DNA of 64,000 nucleotides from Cognataquiflexum rubidum (GTDB taxonomy: Bacteria; Bacteroidota; Bacteroidia; Cytophagales; Cyclobacteriaceae), in assembly GCF_022538115.1 (NCBI RefSeq), contig NZ_JAKZAL010000012.1, positions 112,804-176,803 on the forward strand, read 5' to 3'. The notes under the pieces were generated by a model that was given only the letters and a program-made list of their open reading frames with translations, ran no database searches and had not been told where the DNA came from. Shown here one piece after another: positions 36,094-46,288 of this stretch; position 1 is the stretch's first letter, and each line of letters starts with the position of its first letter. The translations under genes were made by a program, and so were the position numbers.

Positions 36094-36958
36094 GGTAGCA
36101 GGCAAAATTCTTGGGTTAATTTTGGGATTAAGCTATCTACTATTTTTTGAAGGAAATGATGTTTTCCAATGGATTTGTTTTGGAGGAATACTGATTACAA
36201 TCGGGATACCCCACGGTGCGATTGACCACCTTTTGCTAAATCCGGTTATTGATAAGAAAAACCTGATTCGATTTATTGTCAAATATCTGGCAATCATCGC
36301 GGCTTATATAATCGTATGGCTTCTACTTCCTACCCTGGCTTTGCTTTCTTTTGTATTGATGTCCGCTTACCACTTTGGTCAAAGCCATTTTATCAAACTG
36401 AAATTCAAAAAACTCGAGAAACTAACTTATATCTCATTGGGTTCGTTTTTTCTGAGTACGGTCCTTTGGGGAGATATTGGTTATACCATGTCCATTCTCT
36501 CCAACATCATTGATGTAAGCCATCTTGCCCCTGTCGGAACGTGGTTCATCTTTTTCTCTTTCTCTATCTCGGTTACACTCATTTTGGCCAACTTTGGGGT
36601 GAGATCGGTTTGGTTATTGGTAGAAATAAGCCTACTGGGTTTATTTCTTTACCAGCTTCCACTTCTTCTGGGCTTCATCATTTACTTTGGTTTTTGGCAC
36701 TCATTACCAAGCATGACCGAAGAATTTGAAGCTTTGAAAGATTACCTTGAAACCCAAAAAATTAAAAATTTTATAGTTAAACTCTTGCCCTTTACCCTGA
36801 TGAGTTTGATGGGAATGTCACTGATTCTGATGTTTTTCTACAATATGATGGAACCAGATCAACTCACCTTGCTTTTCTTTATCTTGGTGTCACTGATTTC
36901 TGCACCACATATCTGGTACATGAATTTGTTTTTGGTTGCAAGAAAAAATCAATACTGA
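36080..36958 (+). CDS. blh: Brp/Blh beta-carotene 15,15'-dioxygenase
   Basis: This 292-residue polytopic membrane enzyme cleaves beta-carotene into two retinal molecules. The family His motifs are visible: GIPHGAIDH (His45, His50), AYHFGQSHF (His98, His103) and a later FGFWHSLPSM plus PHIWYM. These form the iron site. It overlaps crtY at its start and overlaps the convergent CoA-binding gene by 10 bp at its end. Together with the rhodopsin gene this makes a complete beta-carotene-to-holo-rhodopsin cassette. Confidence 0.94.
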   Translation: MKSIEVAGKILGLILGLSYLLFFEGNDVFQWICFGGILITIGIPHGAIDHLLLNPVIDKKNLIRFIVKYLAIIAAYIIVWLLLPTLALLSFVLMSAYHFGQSHFIKLKFKKLEKLTYISLGSFFLSTVLWGDIGYTMSILSNIIDVSHLAPVGTWFIFFSFSISVTLILANFGVRSVWLLVEISLLGLFLYQLPLLLGFIIYFGFWHSLPSMTEEFEALKDYLETQKIKNFIVKLLPFTLMSLMGMSLILMFFYNMMEPDQLTLLFFILVSLISAPHIWYMNLFLVARKNQY

Positions 36959-37314
36959 CCGGTACTCATCAACACCAAAGTACAGGCTTCCCATGTGTCT
37001 ATACCTTTTTCCTTAGCCAATTTTTCAAATTCAGGATTCTCAGTACCCGGATTAAAAATGATTCTTTTTGGCTTCAATGAAAGGATATAATCATACCACT
37101 CAGGCTGATTTTGGGGCCCAAGGTAAAGGGTGACGGTATCAACATCTTTAATTTCCGGTTTCTCTTTGATGTTCAGAATTTCGTTTTCAAACAAAATCCC
37201 GGTTTTGATCCCGACAGGAACCACCGGAATATTACGCTCAGCAAACATCCCTGCTGCCAGGTAGGAATACCTTGAAGTATTGGTAGATGCCCCTATAATG
37301 ACTGTTTTTTTCAT
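36949..37314 (-). CDS. CoA-binding domain protein (Rossmann, YccU-like)
   Basis: The 121-residue single CoA-binding fold starts with VIIGASTNTSRYSYLAAGML-like sequence (VIIGAS at 5-10). It also has VVPVGI and IIFNPGTENPEF, as in YccU-type proteins. Biochemical role is unknown. It lies 5 bp downstream of the glsB-like gene on the same strand, so they may be co-transcribed. Overlaps the blh 3' end. Confidence 0.85.
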   Translation of the reverse strand: MKKTVIIGASTNTSRYSYLAAGMFAERNIPVVPVGIKTGILFENEILNIKEKPEIKDVDTVTLYLGPQNQPEWYDYILSLKPKRIIFNPGTENPEFEKLAKEKGIDTWEACTLVLMSTGQY

Positions 37315-37319
37315 AATCC

Positions 37320-38276
37320 TTATTCTCTACTGCCAAAAAACCTATCTCTTTCAAAAGTCTCGATATGTCTTTGTTTTTTGCTCTCGTATATGTCTTCTAG
37401 GGTAATCAAAATTCCGGTTTCTTCCACCGCTCCAAACTCATCGTTCATTGCCGTTCCGAAAGATTTCATGGTTGGCGACAGGTTCATGTAGGTATTGATC
37501 AAGGGGGGAATATTCTCTCCCATGGCCCTTACCCTGCTGTTTAAGACTTTATACCCCTCCTTATAATCCAAGCCATTAATCTGATTGGAAAATTCTGAGA
37601 TATCAGTTTCATATGTAAGAAGCAATTCAGGATGTGGCGCCACCAGTTTTTCTTTATCCGGAAAATAATACTGCATAAAATACAGTAAAAAATCACGTGC
37701 CTCCCTGTTGTAATGTGGATACATGGTGACTTTTCCAAATAGGTATTTGATGTCAGGATTCAATTTTACTACGGCGCCAAGTCCGTCCCAAAGGTTGTCC
37801 AAAGAAAAAATCCCTTTCCTGTTGTCAAGGCTGGGTTGGTATTGCGGCTGGACAAATGACCTTCCTAGCTCAATGGTATAGGGTATGTATTCTTGCAGAA
37901 ATTTGTCAGAAAAGGAAAATAAATGGGCTGTAGAAAGGTTGATATTTCCATCTTTATCAGTGCCTGCCTCTCTGCATTTGATCAACCTATAGCCTGCCAC
38001 AATTTCTTCATCCTCCGGATTCCATGTGATCAATTGCTGATAACAGTTTGGAATAATGTCATTATCGTCGATGTCAAGTGCAAGACCTGTCCCTCCTCCT
38101 GCTGCCCTGAATGTCAGTTCCCTCAACCTTCCTATTTCCTGCATGGCATTGGGAGAATTGTGGTGATTGACCAAATAGATCAAGTTGTTTCCGTTATTGG
38201 AATAACGCAAAAATCTTTCAGGTGTAAGTTCCTGCTTCAATAATTCTCTGTCTATTGCCGGGATTACCGCTTGCAT
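37320..38276 (-). CDS. glsB: GNAT N-acyltransferase, GlsB/OlsB-like
   Basis: The 318-residue GNAT protein of the OlsB/hemolysin-acyltransferase type has LRELTFRAAGGGTG, VAGYRLIKCREAG and ELGRSFVQPQYQ. Next to a PlsC-like partner it matches the GlsB/GlsA pair that makes glycine lipids in Bacteroides, where GlsB N-acylates glycine with a 3-hydroxy fatty acid and GlsA adds the second acyl chain. The amino acid used here could be glycine, ornithine or another; sequence alone does not decide. Confidence 0.8.
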   Translation of the reverse strand: MQAVIPAIDRELLKQELTPERFLRYSNNGNNLIYLVNHHNSPNAMQEIGRLRELTFRAAGGGTGLALDIDDNDIIPNCYQQLITWNPEDEEIVAGYRLIKCREAGTDKDGNINLSTAHLFSFSDKFLQEYIPYTIELGRSFVQPQYQPSLDNRKGIFSLDNLWDGLGAVVKLNPDIKYLFGKVTMYPHYNREARDFLLYFMQYYFPDKEKLVAPHPELLLTYETDISEFSNQINGLDYKEGYKVLNSRVRAMGENIPPLINTYMNLSPTMKSFGTAMNDEFGAVEETGILITLEDIYESKKQRHIETFERDRFFGSRE

Positions 38277-38287
38277 ACATCTATCAT

Positions 38288-39181
38288 TTAGGCCTTACTA
38301 TATACAATCTGTTTTACTTCCTCGGCCCATTCGCTTTCACTTTTCGTTTTATCAAAGTAACTGTAAGGAATTGGTTTTCCTATATGGATGATGACTTTTT
38401 TACCTCTTTGTGAAAACATTTCATCGGGCAAATAAAACATTTCAATATTTGTTTTGATACCGATTCGCTTCCTGAGGTTGGCGAAGTTATAGAAGAAATT
38501 TGAATTTCTTCCCTCAATATAAACCGGCACGATGTCCTTTTGGTACTTTTTGGATTTGCTGATAAAACTTTTCTTCCATTCCAGGTCTTTGATTCCGATT
38601 GGCTGCTTCCTTGATACCAAACCTGCCGGAAAAACCAAAACCGCAAAATCCCCTGCATACGTATCCTCAATCAACCTGGAAACATCCCTGCTGTTGGTTC
38701 CCAACTTATTAACCGGGACAAACAAAGGCTCAAAGTTTTTGATATTGGTCAGAATATCATTGACCAAAAACCTCAGGTCAGTTCTGTATTTGCCCAAAGC
38801 GTACATAAAGGCAATTCCGTCCATTCCGCCCAAGGGGTGGTTGGAAGCAAAAATCACAGGTCTGTCAAGGGGGATATTTTCGGCACCCGTAAGCGTCACT
38901 TCTACGCCGAATTCACCAATCAGGGCATTGACAAACTCCATTCCTTGAAGATGACCGATATTGGCCATCACTTTATTTATCTCTTTTTCATGGACAACTT
39001 TTTTGACATAATCGATCACAAAACTAGGAAGCCATCTATGGAGCCCCGGGTTTTTGCTTTTGAATACTTGGTCAATGTCAATAAAAGGCTTTTGGTTTTC
39101 CACTTGGTAAAAGGTGAGGTCAATCGATGATGAAGCAGGTTTCCTATAACTTGCTAGATACCAATGTGAATCGAAAACCAT
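38288..39181 (-). CDS. glsA: PlsC-type O-acyltransferase, GlsA-like
   Basis: This 297-residue acyltransferase lies 11 bp upstream of the glsB-like gene on the same strand. The catalytic motif is NHPLGGMDG (His115, Asp121), an H-x5-D spacing in place of H-x4-D. A downstream FPAGLVSRKQ corresponds to the substrate-binding motif with Gly-Leu instead of Glu-Gly. It is likely the second step of amino-acyl lipid synthesis, acylating the hydroxyl of the N-acyl product. Confidence 0.8.
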   Translation of the reverse strand: MVFDSHWYLASYRKPASSSIDLTFYQVENQKPFIDIDQVFKSKNPGLHRWLPSFVIDYVKKVVHEKEINKVMANIGHLQGMEFVNALIGEFGVEVTLTGAENIPLDRPVIFASNHPLGGMDGIAFMYALGKYRTDLRFLVNDILTNIKNFEPLFVPVNKLGTNSRDVSRLIEDTYAGDFAVLVFPAGLVSRKQPIGIKDLEWKKSFISKSKKYQKDIVPVYIEGRNSNFFYNFANLRKRIGIKTNIEMFYLPDEMFSQRGKKVIIHIGKPIPYSYFDKTKSESEWAEEVKQIVYSKA

Positions 39182-39334
39182 CGGTATTGCAAGTTTCTTT
39201 TTTGTGGTTTTGAAAAAAGCACAAGGCTAAAAATACAAATTTTTTATTTGGGTCACATATAAATTCAGCGCTTTGGTAATTAGTTTTATTGAACCAAATG
39301 TGGGGTAAAATGTTCTAAGACCAAACATAGACAA

Positions 39335-40168
39335 ATGAAACTCGCCATCACAGGTCCAACATCCGGAATCGGAGAAGTTGCTTTTATCCAACTTGCACCT
39401 CATTTCAACGAAATTTTTCTGATCGCAAGAAATGAGTCCAAGGCAAACAAGCTGATCGAAACGCTTTCCAAGCACGATCAAAAAAAAATCACTTTTATCT
39501 ATTGTGACCTTACTGATATGGAAACAGTGGTCTCAGCGGCTCAAAGTATTAAAGAGAAAACGGCCACTTTGGATGTTTTGATCAATAATGCCGGCGGGAT
39601 CTTTCAAAATAAAGAGATCACCAAAGATGGTTTCGAGATGGGCTTAGCAGCCAACCATCTCGGACATTTTCTTTTGACCCACCATTTGATGCCTGTGCTA
39701 TTGGCGGCACCAAAACCAAAGGTGATCAATGTGAGTTCTGAAGCCCACAGGGCGGCTAAAGTGGATTTCAATGATTTGAATTACACCAATAAAAAATTCA
39801 ACTCTTTTATTTCCTATGCCAATGTGAAGCTTTTCAATATTTTGTTTACCAAATACCTTTCTGAAAATTTCGGTGAAAAAGGCCTGAATGCGTATGCCCT
39901 TCATCCGGGAGTTGTCAAAACCAATTTCGGAAAGCAAACATCAGGAATCTTTGGGATTTTTTGGAAAATGGCAGGGCCGTTTATGATTACTGCAGAGGAA
40001 GGCGCGAAGACCACCATCTACCTGGCCAAGACCAAAATCGATTCTTTGAAAAACGGTTATTATTTCAAAAAAAGTAGACCGGTAAAACCCTCATCAGAGG
40101 CTCATTCTAAAAAAATGAGGGACAGACTTTGGAAAGAAAGTGAGAAAATGCTGGCAAAATGGCTCTAA
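39335..40168 (+). CDS. Short-chain dehydrogenase/reductase
   Basis: The 277-residue SDR has the cofactor motif TGPTSGIGE (6-14), NNAG (84-87), a catalytic Ser near 134-135 and YxxxK (Tyr161, Lys165). CDLTD after beta-3 fits the NADP-type classical/RDH-like group (retinol dehydrogenase/WW-oxidoreductase-like). The substrate is unknown. Divergent from glsA and convergent with surE, with a shared terminator. Confidence 0.9.
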   Translation: MKLAITGPTSGIGEVAFIQLAPHFNEIFLIARNESKANKLIETLSKHDQKKITFIYCDLTDMETVVSAAQSIKEKTATLDVLINNAGGIFQNKEITKDGFEMGLAANHLGHFLLTHHLMPVLLAAPKPKVINVSSEAHRAAKVDFNDLNYTNKKFNSFISYANVKLFNILFTKYLSENFGEKGLNAYALHPGVVKTNFGKQTSGIFGIFWKMAGPFMITAEEGAKTTIYLAKTKIDSLKNGYYFKKSRPVKPSSEAHSKKMRDRLWKESEKMLAKWL

Positions 40169-40186
40169 AAAAGGAATAAAGTATCA

Positions 40187-40216
40187 AAAAAAAGGAGGAA
40201 TCACATCCTCCTTTTT
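40187..40216. terminator. Terminator between the convergent SDR and surE genes
   Basis: Arms aaaaaaaggagga and tcctcctttttt with a short loop, T-rich on both sides. Usable on both strands. Confidence 0.85.
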
Positions 40217-40219
40217 TGT

Positions 40220-41002
40220 TTAAAGTTCATCCCAATTCCACTCTTCATTGATCTGGCTGATGGCGTGGTGGGCAGTCAAATCATATTGACATGGTACAAT
40301 AGAAACAAAATTGTTGGCTATGGCCCACTCATCATTGTCTTCACCTTTGTCAAAATTTACAAAGTTGCCTGCCATCCAAAAATATTTTCTTCCATTTGGA
40401 TCAAACCTTTCTGAAAATTCTTCCTGCCATTTGGCATGCGCCTGACGGCATACTTTAACACCGCGGATAGGTTCGTTTCTTTTTGGGGGAAAGTTCACGT
40501 TCAAAGCCACTCCTTTTGCGATCCCGTTTTCCAATACTTGTTTGGAGATTTTGTAAACATATTCTTCCACGTGGCTGAAGTCAGCTTTGGAAGAATAATC
40601 ACAGAGGCTAAAGCCAATGGAGGGAAGTCCTTCCAAGGCTCCTTCTATGGCTGCGGACATGGTTCCTGAGTACAAAACTGAAATAGAAGTGTTGCTCCCA
40701 TGATTGATCCCGCTGACTACGAGATCCGGCTGCCGGTCTTTCATCACATGGTGTTTTGCGAGCTTGATGCAATCTGCCGGTGTGCCGGAGGATTTATAGG
40801 CCACGACATCGTCGAAAATATCTTCTTCATACAACCTGAGTGTCTCTCCGATGGTGATTGCATGACCCATTCCTGATTGGGGACTGTCAGGTGCCACAAC
40901 GACCACGTCCCCAAGTTTTTTCATCACATTTACCAATACCCTGATGCCTTTGGAGGTGATTCCATCATCATTGGAAACCAAAATCAATGGTTTTTTTGAC
41001 AT
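40220..41002 (-). CDS. surE: SurE 5'/3'-nucleotidase
   Basis: The 260-residue metal-dependent phosphatase has the N-terminal motif LVSNDDGI (Asp12, Asp13 metal ligands), APDSPQSGMGHAIT and SGINHGSN. It dephosphorylates nucleoside monophosphates and helps survival in stationary phase in E. coli. The start lies 5 bp downstream of a secreted-protein gene, so the two are co-transcribed. Confidence 0.96.
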   Translation of the reverse strand: MSKKPLILVSNDDGITSKGIRVLVNVMKKLGDVVVVAPDSPQSGMGHAITIGETLRLYEEDIFDDVVAYKSSGTPADCIKLAKHHVMKDRQPDLVVSGINHGSNTSISVLYSGTMSAAIEGALEGLPSIGFSLCDYSSKADFSHVEEYVYKISKQVLENGIAKGVALNVNFPPKRNEPIRGVKVCRQAHAKWQEEFSERFDPNGRKYFWMAGNFVNFDKGEDNDEWAIANNFVSIVPCQYDLTAHHAISQINEEWNWDEL

Positions 41003-41007
41003 AAAAA

Positions 41008-41643
41008 TTATTTTATTTGATTGTAGTATGCCGTAATCCGGAGTAAATCTCCACGTTGGTCATGTTCCAAACGATTTTTTCTCATGTACAATTCCACCTC
41101 ATCTGATCTGTCATAGAGGATGTCCAAAAGCTCTTTTTTCTTTAGGGAATATTTCTGGATTTTTCCATCCTTCAGAAAATAAAAGTTGAAAGCAAGTTTG
41201 TATGCTCCTGACATCGGAGGCCCCCAGATTGGGTTCATGACCATAGGAGAGTACATTCCCATGCTACGGTTGTCAGTAGTCACATATTCACGGCATAGCA
41301 ATACTATATTATTTCCCTCAGTCAAAATCTCAAAGAAAATTGGGGTTTCGTACTCACCGGTAAGCGAATAGGGTAAAGAATAAAAAGTCCTTATTCCGCC
41401 ATATTGCTCATCAAAGAGTTCGAATTGGACCACACCGGAAGCACTGAAGGTTTCTATGCCGCTGTTTTGAAGCTGCACAAGGTTATTATCCAGATCATAT
41501 TTCAAAGTTCCCTGAAAAACCTGTCCGTTGGTAGTAGTGATTTGTCCTTTGTGCCACATCTGAGAAGGAAATTGGCCGTTTTGTGCCAAACCCGTCAGGG
41601 TATGTAGAAACAGGAAAATCAGTGTCAGTTGTAAGTACCTCAT
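41008..41643 (-). CDS. Secreted protein of unknown function upstream of surE
   Basis: The 211-residue protein has a signal peptide (1-20, ending GLAQ). It is beta-rich at first (GQVFQGTLKYDLDNNLVQLQ) and more charged with helices at the end (LKKKELLDILYDRSDEVELY). No family is recognised. It leads a two-gene operon with surE. Confidence 0.7.
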   Translation of the reverse strand: MRYLQLTLIFLFLHTLTGLAQNGQFPSQMWHKGQITTTNGQVFQGTLKYDLDNNLVQLQNSGIETFSASGVVQFELFDEQYGGIRTFYSLPYSLTGEYETPIFFEILTEGNNIVLLCREYVTTDNRSMGMYSPMVMNPIWGPPMSGAYKLAFNFYFLKDGKIQKYSLKKKELLDILYDRSDEVELYMRKNRLEHDQRGDLLRITAYYNQIK

Positions 41644-41753
41644 CTCTTTCAGTTATTGGGTTCAGATGGTTAACGAATCCTAGATTGATTTGGTTGATAC
41701 AATTTAACCTTTGTCGGGCAAATTTTTGAATTTCAAAACTTTAATTTTGCCAA

Positions 41754-42977
41754 TTATTTCACGTTTTTTAGAATGGTATGTCCCATTTTATCCCTCTTGG
41801 TGGTGAGGTATTTTTCATTATGTGGGTTAGGAGTGATTTCAATGGGGATTTGCTCCACTATCTCCAAGCCATAGCCGAGGAGTCCAACTCTCTTTGTGGG
41901 ATTGTTGGTAATCAACCTGATTTTGCTTACTCCCAAATCCCGAAGAATCTGCGCCCCTACTCCGTAATCCCTTTTATCCATTGGCAAACCGAGTGCAAGG
42001 TTGGCCTGGACAGTGTCCATACCCTGTTCCTGGAGTTTATAAGCCTTAAGTTTATTCAACAATCCTATTCCCCTGCCTTCCTGATTCATATACAACACAA
42101 CTCCCTTCCCTTCTTTTTCTACCATTTCCATAGCTTTTTGGAGCTGGGGTCCGCAATCACAACGGCAGCTTCCAAAAATATCCCCTGTGATGCAGGAGGA
42201 GTGTACCCTCACCATTACTGGTTCATCATTTGTCCATGAGCCTTTGATCAAAGCAAGGTGCATATCGTCTGTATTGGTCTGTCTGAAAGCAATCAGGTCA
42301 AAATCTCCCCATTTGGTCGGCAGGTCTACACCTATTTCTCTTTTGATGAGGCTCTCGTTTTTCAATCTGTAAGCAATCAAGTCCTTGATGGAAACCAACT
42401 TGAGGTTGAAACGCCTGGCTACTTCCACGAGGTCGGGCAATCTTGCCATGGTACCATCCTCATTCATGATTTCGACGAGTACTCCCGCAGGGGACAAACC
42501 TGCAAGTCTTGCAAAATCAATGGCAGCCTCAGTGTGACCTGACCTTCGGAGGACACCTCCCCTTTTGGCTTTCAAAGGAAAAATATGTCCGGGCTTTCCT
42601 AATTCATCCGGATGAATGCTGTCATCAATCAAGGCTCGGATGGTTTTGGCACGGTCGCTTGCTGAAATCCCGGTGGTGCATCCATGCCCAACCAGGTCAA
42701 CAGATACAGTAAAGGGAGTTTCAAAAGCAGCTGTATTATTGCCTACCATAAGTTGTAAACCCAATTGGTCGCACCTGTCTTCAATCAATGGCGCGCAGAT
42801 CAGACCGCGCCCATGGGTAGCCATAAAATTGATGATCTCGGGTGTTACTTTTTCTGCCGCACAGATAAAGTCCCCTTCATTTTCCCTGTCTTCATCATCG
42901 ACAACAATGATAACCTCCCCATTTTTTATTGCTTTTACCGCCTCCTCTATTGGATCGAGTTGAATTGAATTTGACAT
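41754..42977 (-). CDS. ribBA: Bifunctional RibBA (DHBP synthase / GTP cyclohydrolase II)
   Basis: The 407-residue bifunctional riboflavin enzyme starts at ATG 42977 ([14 protein letters not shown]); a longer frame from 43079 would run into dnaG and is rejected. The RibB half has [10 protein letters not shown] and [12 protein letters not shown]. The RibA half has the zinc cluster [15 protein letters not shown] and [13 protein letters not shown]. It makes both riboflavin precursors, 3,4-dihydroxybutanone phosphate and the GTP-derived pyrimidine. Located 85 bp downstream of dnaG. Confidence 0.95.
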   Translation of the reverse strand: MSNSIQLDPIEEAVKAIKNGEVIIVVDDEDRENEGDFICAAEKVTPEIINFMATHGRGLICAPLIEDRCDQLGLQLMVGNNTAAFETPFTVSVDLVGHGCTTGISASDRAKTIRALIDDSIHPDELGKPGHIFPLKAKRGGVLRRSGHTEAAIDFARLAGLSPAGVLVEIMNEDGTMARLPDLVEVARRFNLKLVSIKDLIAYRLKNESLIKREIGVDLPTKWGDFDLIAFRQTNTDDMHLALIKGSWTNDEPVMVRVHSSCITGDIFGSCRCDCGPQLQKAMEMVEKEGKGVVLYMNQEGRGIGLLNKLKAYKLQEQGMDTVQANLALGLPMDKRDYGVGAQILRDLGVSKIRLITNNPTKRVGLLGYGLEIVEQIPIEITPNPHNEKYLTTKRDKMGHTILKNVK

Positions 42978-43062
42978 GGTTGATTTTTGAATTCTATAAA
43001 ATTTGGTGGCAAAATTAGTACCCTTTGCTTTACGAAACAGGATTTCACCAATTAAAGTTTGG

Positions 43063-45000
43063 TTAATAGCTGACAACAATCCCCAATTGTCTGTCTATTT
43101 CTACCTGAAATTTTTTGAGCTCCATATAGACCCCAAGCCTTTGGCTGATTACTTCAACATCCAATTTCTCGTCATCTGCTTCTTTTATTTTATGTTTTGC
43201 CTCCTCAAGCAATTTTTTGATTACTTTTTTCTTCAAATGCAAAACATTGTCATAAACAGTCTTAGCCAAGTCATCCGCCTCATGGTGTGTAAAAATCTGA
43301 AAACGTGACTCCCAAAGTGTAGAAAGTTCATACTTTTTAGTGATCAAATGGATGACTTCATTTTTGACCTCATGGTCCCCAAAATTTAAAAAATACTCGG
43401 GCTGGGGAAGAACACCTTCAGCCAATGCGTTCTTATAAATAGATAAAATTTTGTTGAACACAGCCGTCTCGAAGGTAAGCTCAGAAGTTTCCTGCAATAA
43501 ATATTCACAAACCCGGGTTTCTTCAGACACCATTTCAAATCCATAACTGACCAAAAGCCGCATCATTTCCCTTTCTTGAATGTAGATAAGGGAAGAGGAT
43601 GATGCCGGAGTTTCTTTGGTAGGAAGAAGGTTTTCAAAATTTGTTTCTTGCTCTGAATCCCTTTGCTCCCGGAAGTATTTTTCTTTCTCAGTCTTTACAT
43701 AAATCTTGTTCAGCTCTGTCTGGATGATATCTTCATCGATGTCGAGAAGGTTTGCAGACTGTTTGATATAGACTGACCTGATGATGGGATCGGGAATTTT
43801 ACCCAAACTGCTGACGACCTGACGGATCAGATCTGCTTGTTTGATCGGATCCTTGGCAGCTTCTTCAGCATAAAGACCGATTTTGAAAGCAATGAAATCC
43901 TGGGCTTTTTCTTCTAAGTATTCCTTGAATGCAAGTGAACCGACTTTCCTGGAATAACTGTCGGGATCCTCACCTTGGGGGAATACCACTGCTTTGACAT
44001 TCAGTCCACCCTCCAAAATCATATCTATCCCACGCAGGGACGCCTTGATCCCTGCAGCATCACCATCGTACAACACGGTGATGTTGTCGGAGAATCTTTT
44101 GATCAGCTTGATCTGGTTTTCGGTAAGGGAAGTCCCGGAGGAGGCGACGACATTTTCGATACCTGCAAGATGCATGGATACCACATCAGTATACCCTTCT
44201 ACGAGGTAACAGTTCCCCTTTTCTCTGATGGATTTTTTTGCCTGAAAAATCCCATAGAGGATATCACTTTTATGGTAAACCTCTGTTTCAGGGGAGTTGA
44301 TGTATTTGGGCTGCTTTTTGTCCTGAGTCAGGATTCTTGCGCCAAATCCAATGGGCTTACCGCCAAGATTATGGATAGTGAAAGTAACTCTTCCTCTAAA
44401 CCTGTCATAAAGTCTTTCTGCTTCACCTTCTTTTTGAAGAATTAAACCTGCCTTCAGTAAAATTTCTTCAGAATGTCCGGCCTGCTTTGCGGCTTTGAGC
44501 ATATGGTCCCAACCGTCTAGAGCATAGCCAAGGTCAAACTTCTCGATGATGGAAGGGTTAAAGCCCCTTTCTTTGAAATAACTCAAACCGATCGCTTTCC
44601 CTTCTTCTGTCTGGAGGTTTTGGACAAAAAAATCTTTCGCAAAATTAAGAACGATATATAGACTTTCCTTTTCGTTATAGGCCTGAACAGCCTCAGGGGT
44701 GACCTGCTTGTCTTCCTCTATTTCGATCCCATATTTCTGCGCCAATTGCCGTATGGCCTCATTGAAACCTATCCCTTCGATATCCATCACAAACTGGATA
44801 GGGTCGCCGGCTTTGCCACATCCAAAACATTTGTAAATCTGCTTGGCGGGAGAAACAGAGAAGGACGGGGTACTTTCATTGTGAAAAGGACAGCAGGCCC
44901 AAAGGTTCTGCCCTTTCTTTTTCAAAGGCACATAATCATTGACCACCTCCTCGATGTCCACCCTTTCTCTTACCTTGTCTGTGGTATTTCTGCTGATCAC
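43063..45000 (-). CDS. dnaG: DNA primase
   Basis: This 645-residue primase lays RNA primers for replication. The CHC2 zinc finger is at 37-61 (Cys37, His40, Cys58, Cys61). The toprim core has [13 protein letters not shown] and [12 protein letters not shown], and the RNA polymerase domain carries the usual FGARIL region. The C-terminal DnaB-interacting domain is present. Divergent from the Mrp gene. Confidence 0.96.
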   Translation of the reverse strand: MISRNTTDKVRERVDIEEVVNDYVPLKKKGQNLWACCPFHNESTPSFSVSPAKQIYKCFGCGKAGDPIQFVMDIEGIGFNEAIRQLAQKYGIEIEEDKQVTPEAVQAYNEKESLYIVLNFAKDFFVQNLQTEEGKAIGLSYFKERGFNPSIIEKFDLGYALDGWDHMLKAAKQAGHSEEILLKAGLILQKEGEAERLYDRFRGRVTFTIHNLGGKPIGFGARILTQDKKQPKYINSPETEVYHKSDILYGIFQAKKSIREKGNCYLVEGYTDVVSMHLAGIENVVASSGTSLTENQIKLIKRFSDNITVLYDGDAAGIKASLRGIDMILEGGLNVKAVVFPQGEDPDSYSRKVGSLAFKEYLEEKAQDFIAFKIGLYAEEAAKDPIKQADLIRQVVSSLGKIPDPIIRSVYIKQSANLLDIDEDIIQTELNKIYVKTEKEKYFREQRDSEQETNFENLLPTKETPASSSSLIYIQEREMMRLLVSYGFEMVSEETRVCEYLLQETSELTFETAVFNKILSIYKNALAEGVLPQPEYFLNFGDHEVKNEVIHLITKKYELSTLWESRFQIFTHHEADDLAKTVYDNVLHLKKKVIKKLLEEAKHKIKEADDEKLDVEVISQRLGVYMELKKFQVEIDRQLGIVVSY

Positions 45001-45188
45001 TTTTTTCTAATTTTTGGGGAATCAAAGATAAAAAGTATTCCATCAAAAAATAGGAAGGATCCAATACGAAACTTATTAGGGTTGAAGAAAGTTAAGCAAA
45101 TTGAAACATTTACTGTTTTCAACACAACATAGGTTTTTCAATTCCTAAAATTATAGCCTATTTTGCGGACGAGTTTACTTTATCAAAA

Positions 45189-46280
45189 ATGAACATAGAA
45201 AAAAGCGATATTCTAAAGGCACTTTCAAAAGTCCAAGACCCAGATTTGAAAAAGGATTTGGTCACTTTGGGAATGATTCAAAACCTGGCTGTAGAAGGAA
45301 AGAAAATCAGTTTTAAGGTTGTCCTCACGACTCCAGCATGTCCGCTCAAAGAAGTCATCAAAAATAATTGCATAGAAGTCTTAGAGGAGACATTTGGAGT
45401 AGAAATCGATTTGGATATTCACATGACGTCAAATGTGACTACCAGCAGAAACAACACCCCCTTGCTTCCAAAAGTAAAAAACATAATCGCGATTGCTTCA
45501 GGAAAAGGTGGCGTCGGTAAATCCACCACGGCCTCAAATCTCGCCGTGGCACTTGCCAAAATGGGAGCCAAAGTCGGATTGATAGATGCTGACATATCCG
45601 GTCCTTCGATCCCGATCATGTTCAATGTGGAAGCCGAACAACCATCTGTGAAACAAGTGGATGGCAAAAATATCATCATGCCTATAGAACAATATGGTGT
45701 GAAATTGATGTCAATAGGTTTCTTGACTCCGGCTGATTCTGCTGTAGTTTGGAGAGGCCCGATGGCAAGTTCTGCATTGAAGCAATTCATCGGTGATGTG
45801 GAATGGGGAGAGTTGGATTATCTACTCATCGACCTTCCTCCCGGTACTTCTGACATCCACTTGACCATGGTACAGACTGTACCCGTCACAGGTGTGGTGA
45901 TCGTCACTACACCACAAAAAGTGGCTTTAGGCGATGCAACAAAGGGATTGACGATGTTCAGACAACCCCAAATAAATGTACCCATTCTAGGTGTTGTGGA
46001 AAATATGGCTTATTTTTCGCCAGAGGAGTTGCCCGATAATAAGTATTATTTGTTTGGAAAAGAAGGTGGCAAGAGACTTGCAGAGAGATTTGATGTCCCA
46101 CTACTTGGAGAAATTCCAATTGTCCAAAGTATAAGAGAAAGCGGAGATTCCGGTTTTCCTGCGGTATTGAAATCGGGAATTACCGAAAAAGCATTTTCAG
46201 CTTTGGCCGAGGCCGTCGCAAGACAGATTGCCATCCGGAACGCTGAAAAAAATAAAACTGAAGTTGTACAAGTAAATTAA
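45189..46280 (+). CDS. mrp: Mrp/NBP35-family iron-sulfur carrier ATPase
   Basis: The 363-residue protein has an N-terminal MIP18/DUF59 domain (1-90) and a P-loop ATPase with the deviant Walker A ASGKGGVGKST (103-113), followed by DADISGPSIP and LIDLPPGTSDIHL. The usual CPxC cluster motif after the ENMAYF segment is absent here (AYFSPEELPDNKYY). The protein may therefore hold a cluster differently or act as a chaperone ATPase. The NifU-like gene 8 bp downstream supports a role in iron-sulfur maturation. Confidence 0.92.
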   Translation: MNIEKSDILKALSKVQDPDLKKDLVTLGMIQNLAVEGKKISFKVVLTTPACPLKEVIKNNCIEVLEETFGVEIDLDIHMTSNVTTSRNNTPLLPKVKNIIAIASGKGGVGKSTTASNLAVALAKMGAKVGLIDADISGPSIPIMFNVEAEQPSVKQVDGKNIIMPIEQYGVKLMSIGFLTPADSAVVWRGPMASSALKQFIGDVEWGELDYLLIDLPPGTSDIHLTMVQTVPVTGVVIVTTPQKVALGDATKGLTMFRQPQINVPILGVVENMAYFSPEELPDNKYYLFGKEGGKRLAERFDVPLLGEIPIVQSIRESGDSGFPAVLKSGITEKAFSALAEAVARQIAIRNAEKNKTEVVQVN

Positions 46281-46288
46281 AAAGATAA

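Noticed and set aside
42978..43079. Upstream extension of ribBA
   Set aside because: The added 34 residues do not look like the RibB start and overlap dnaG; ATG 42977 gives the expected N terminus.
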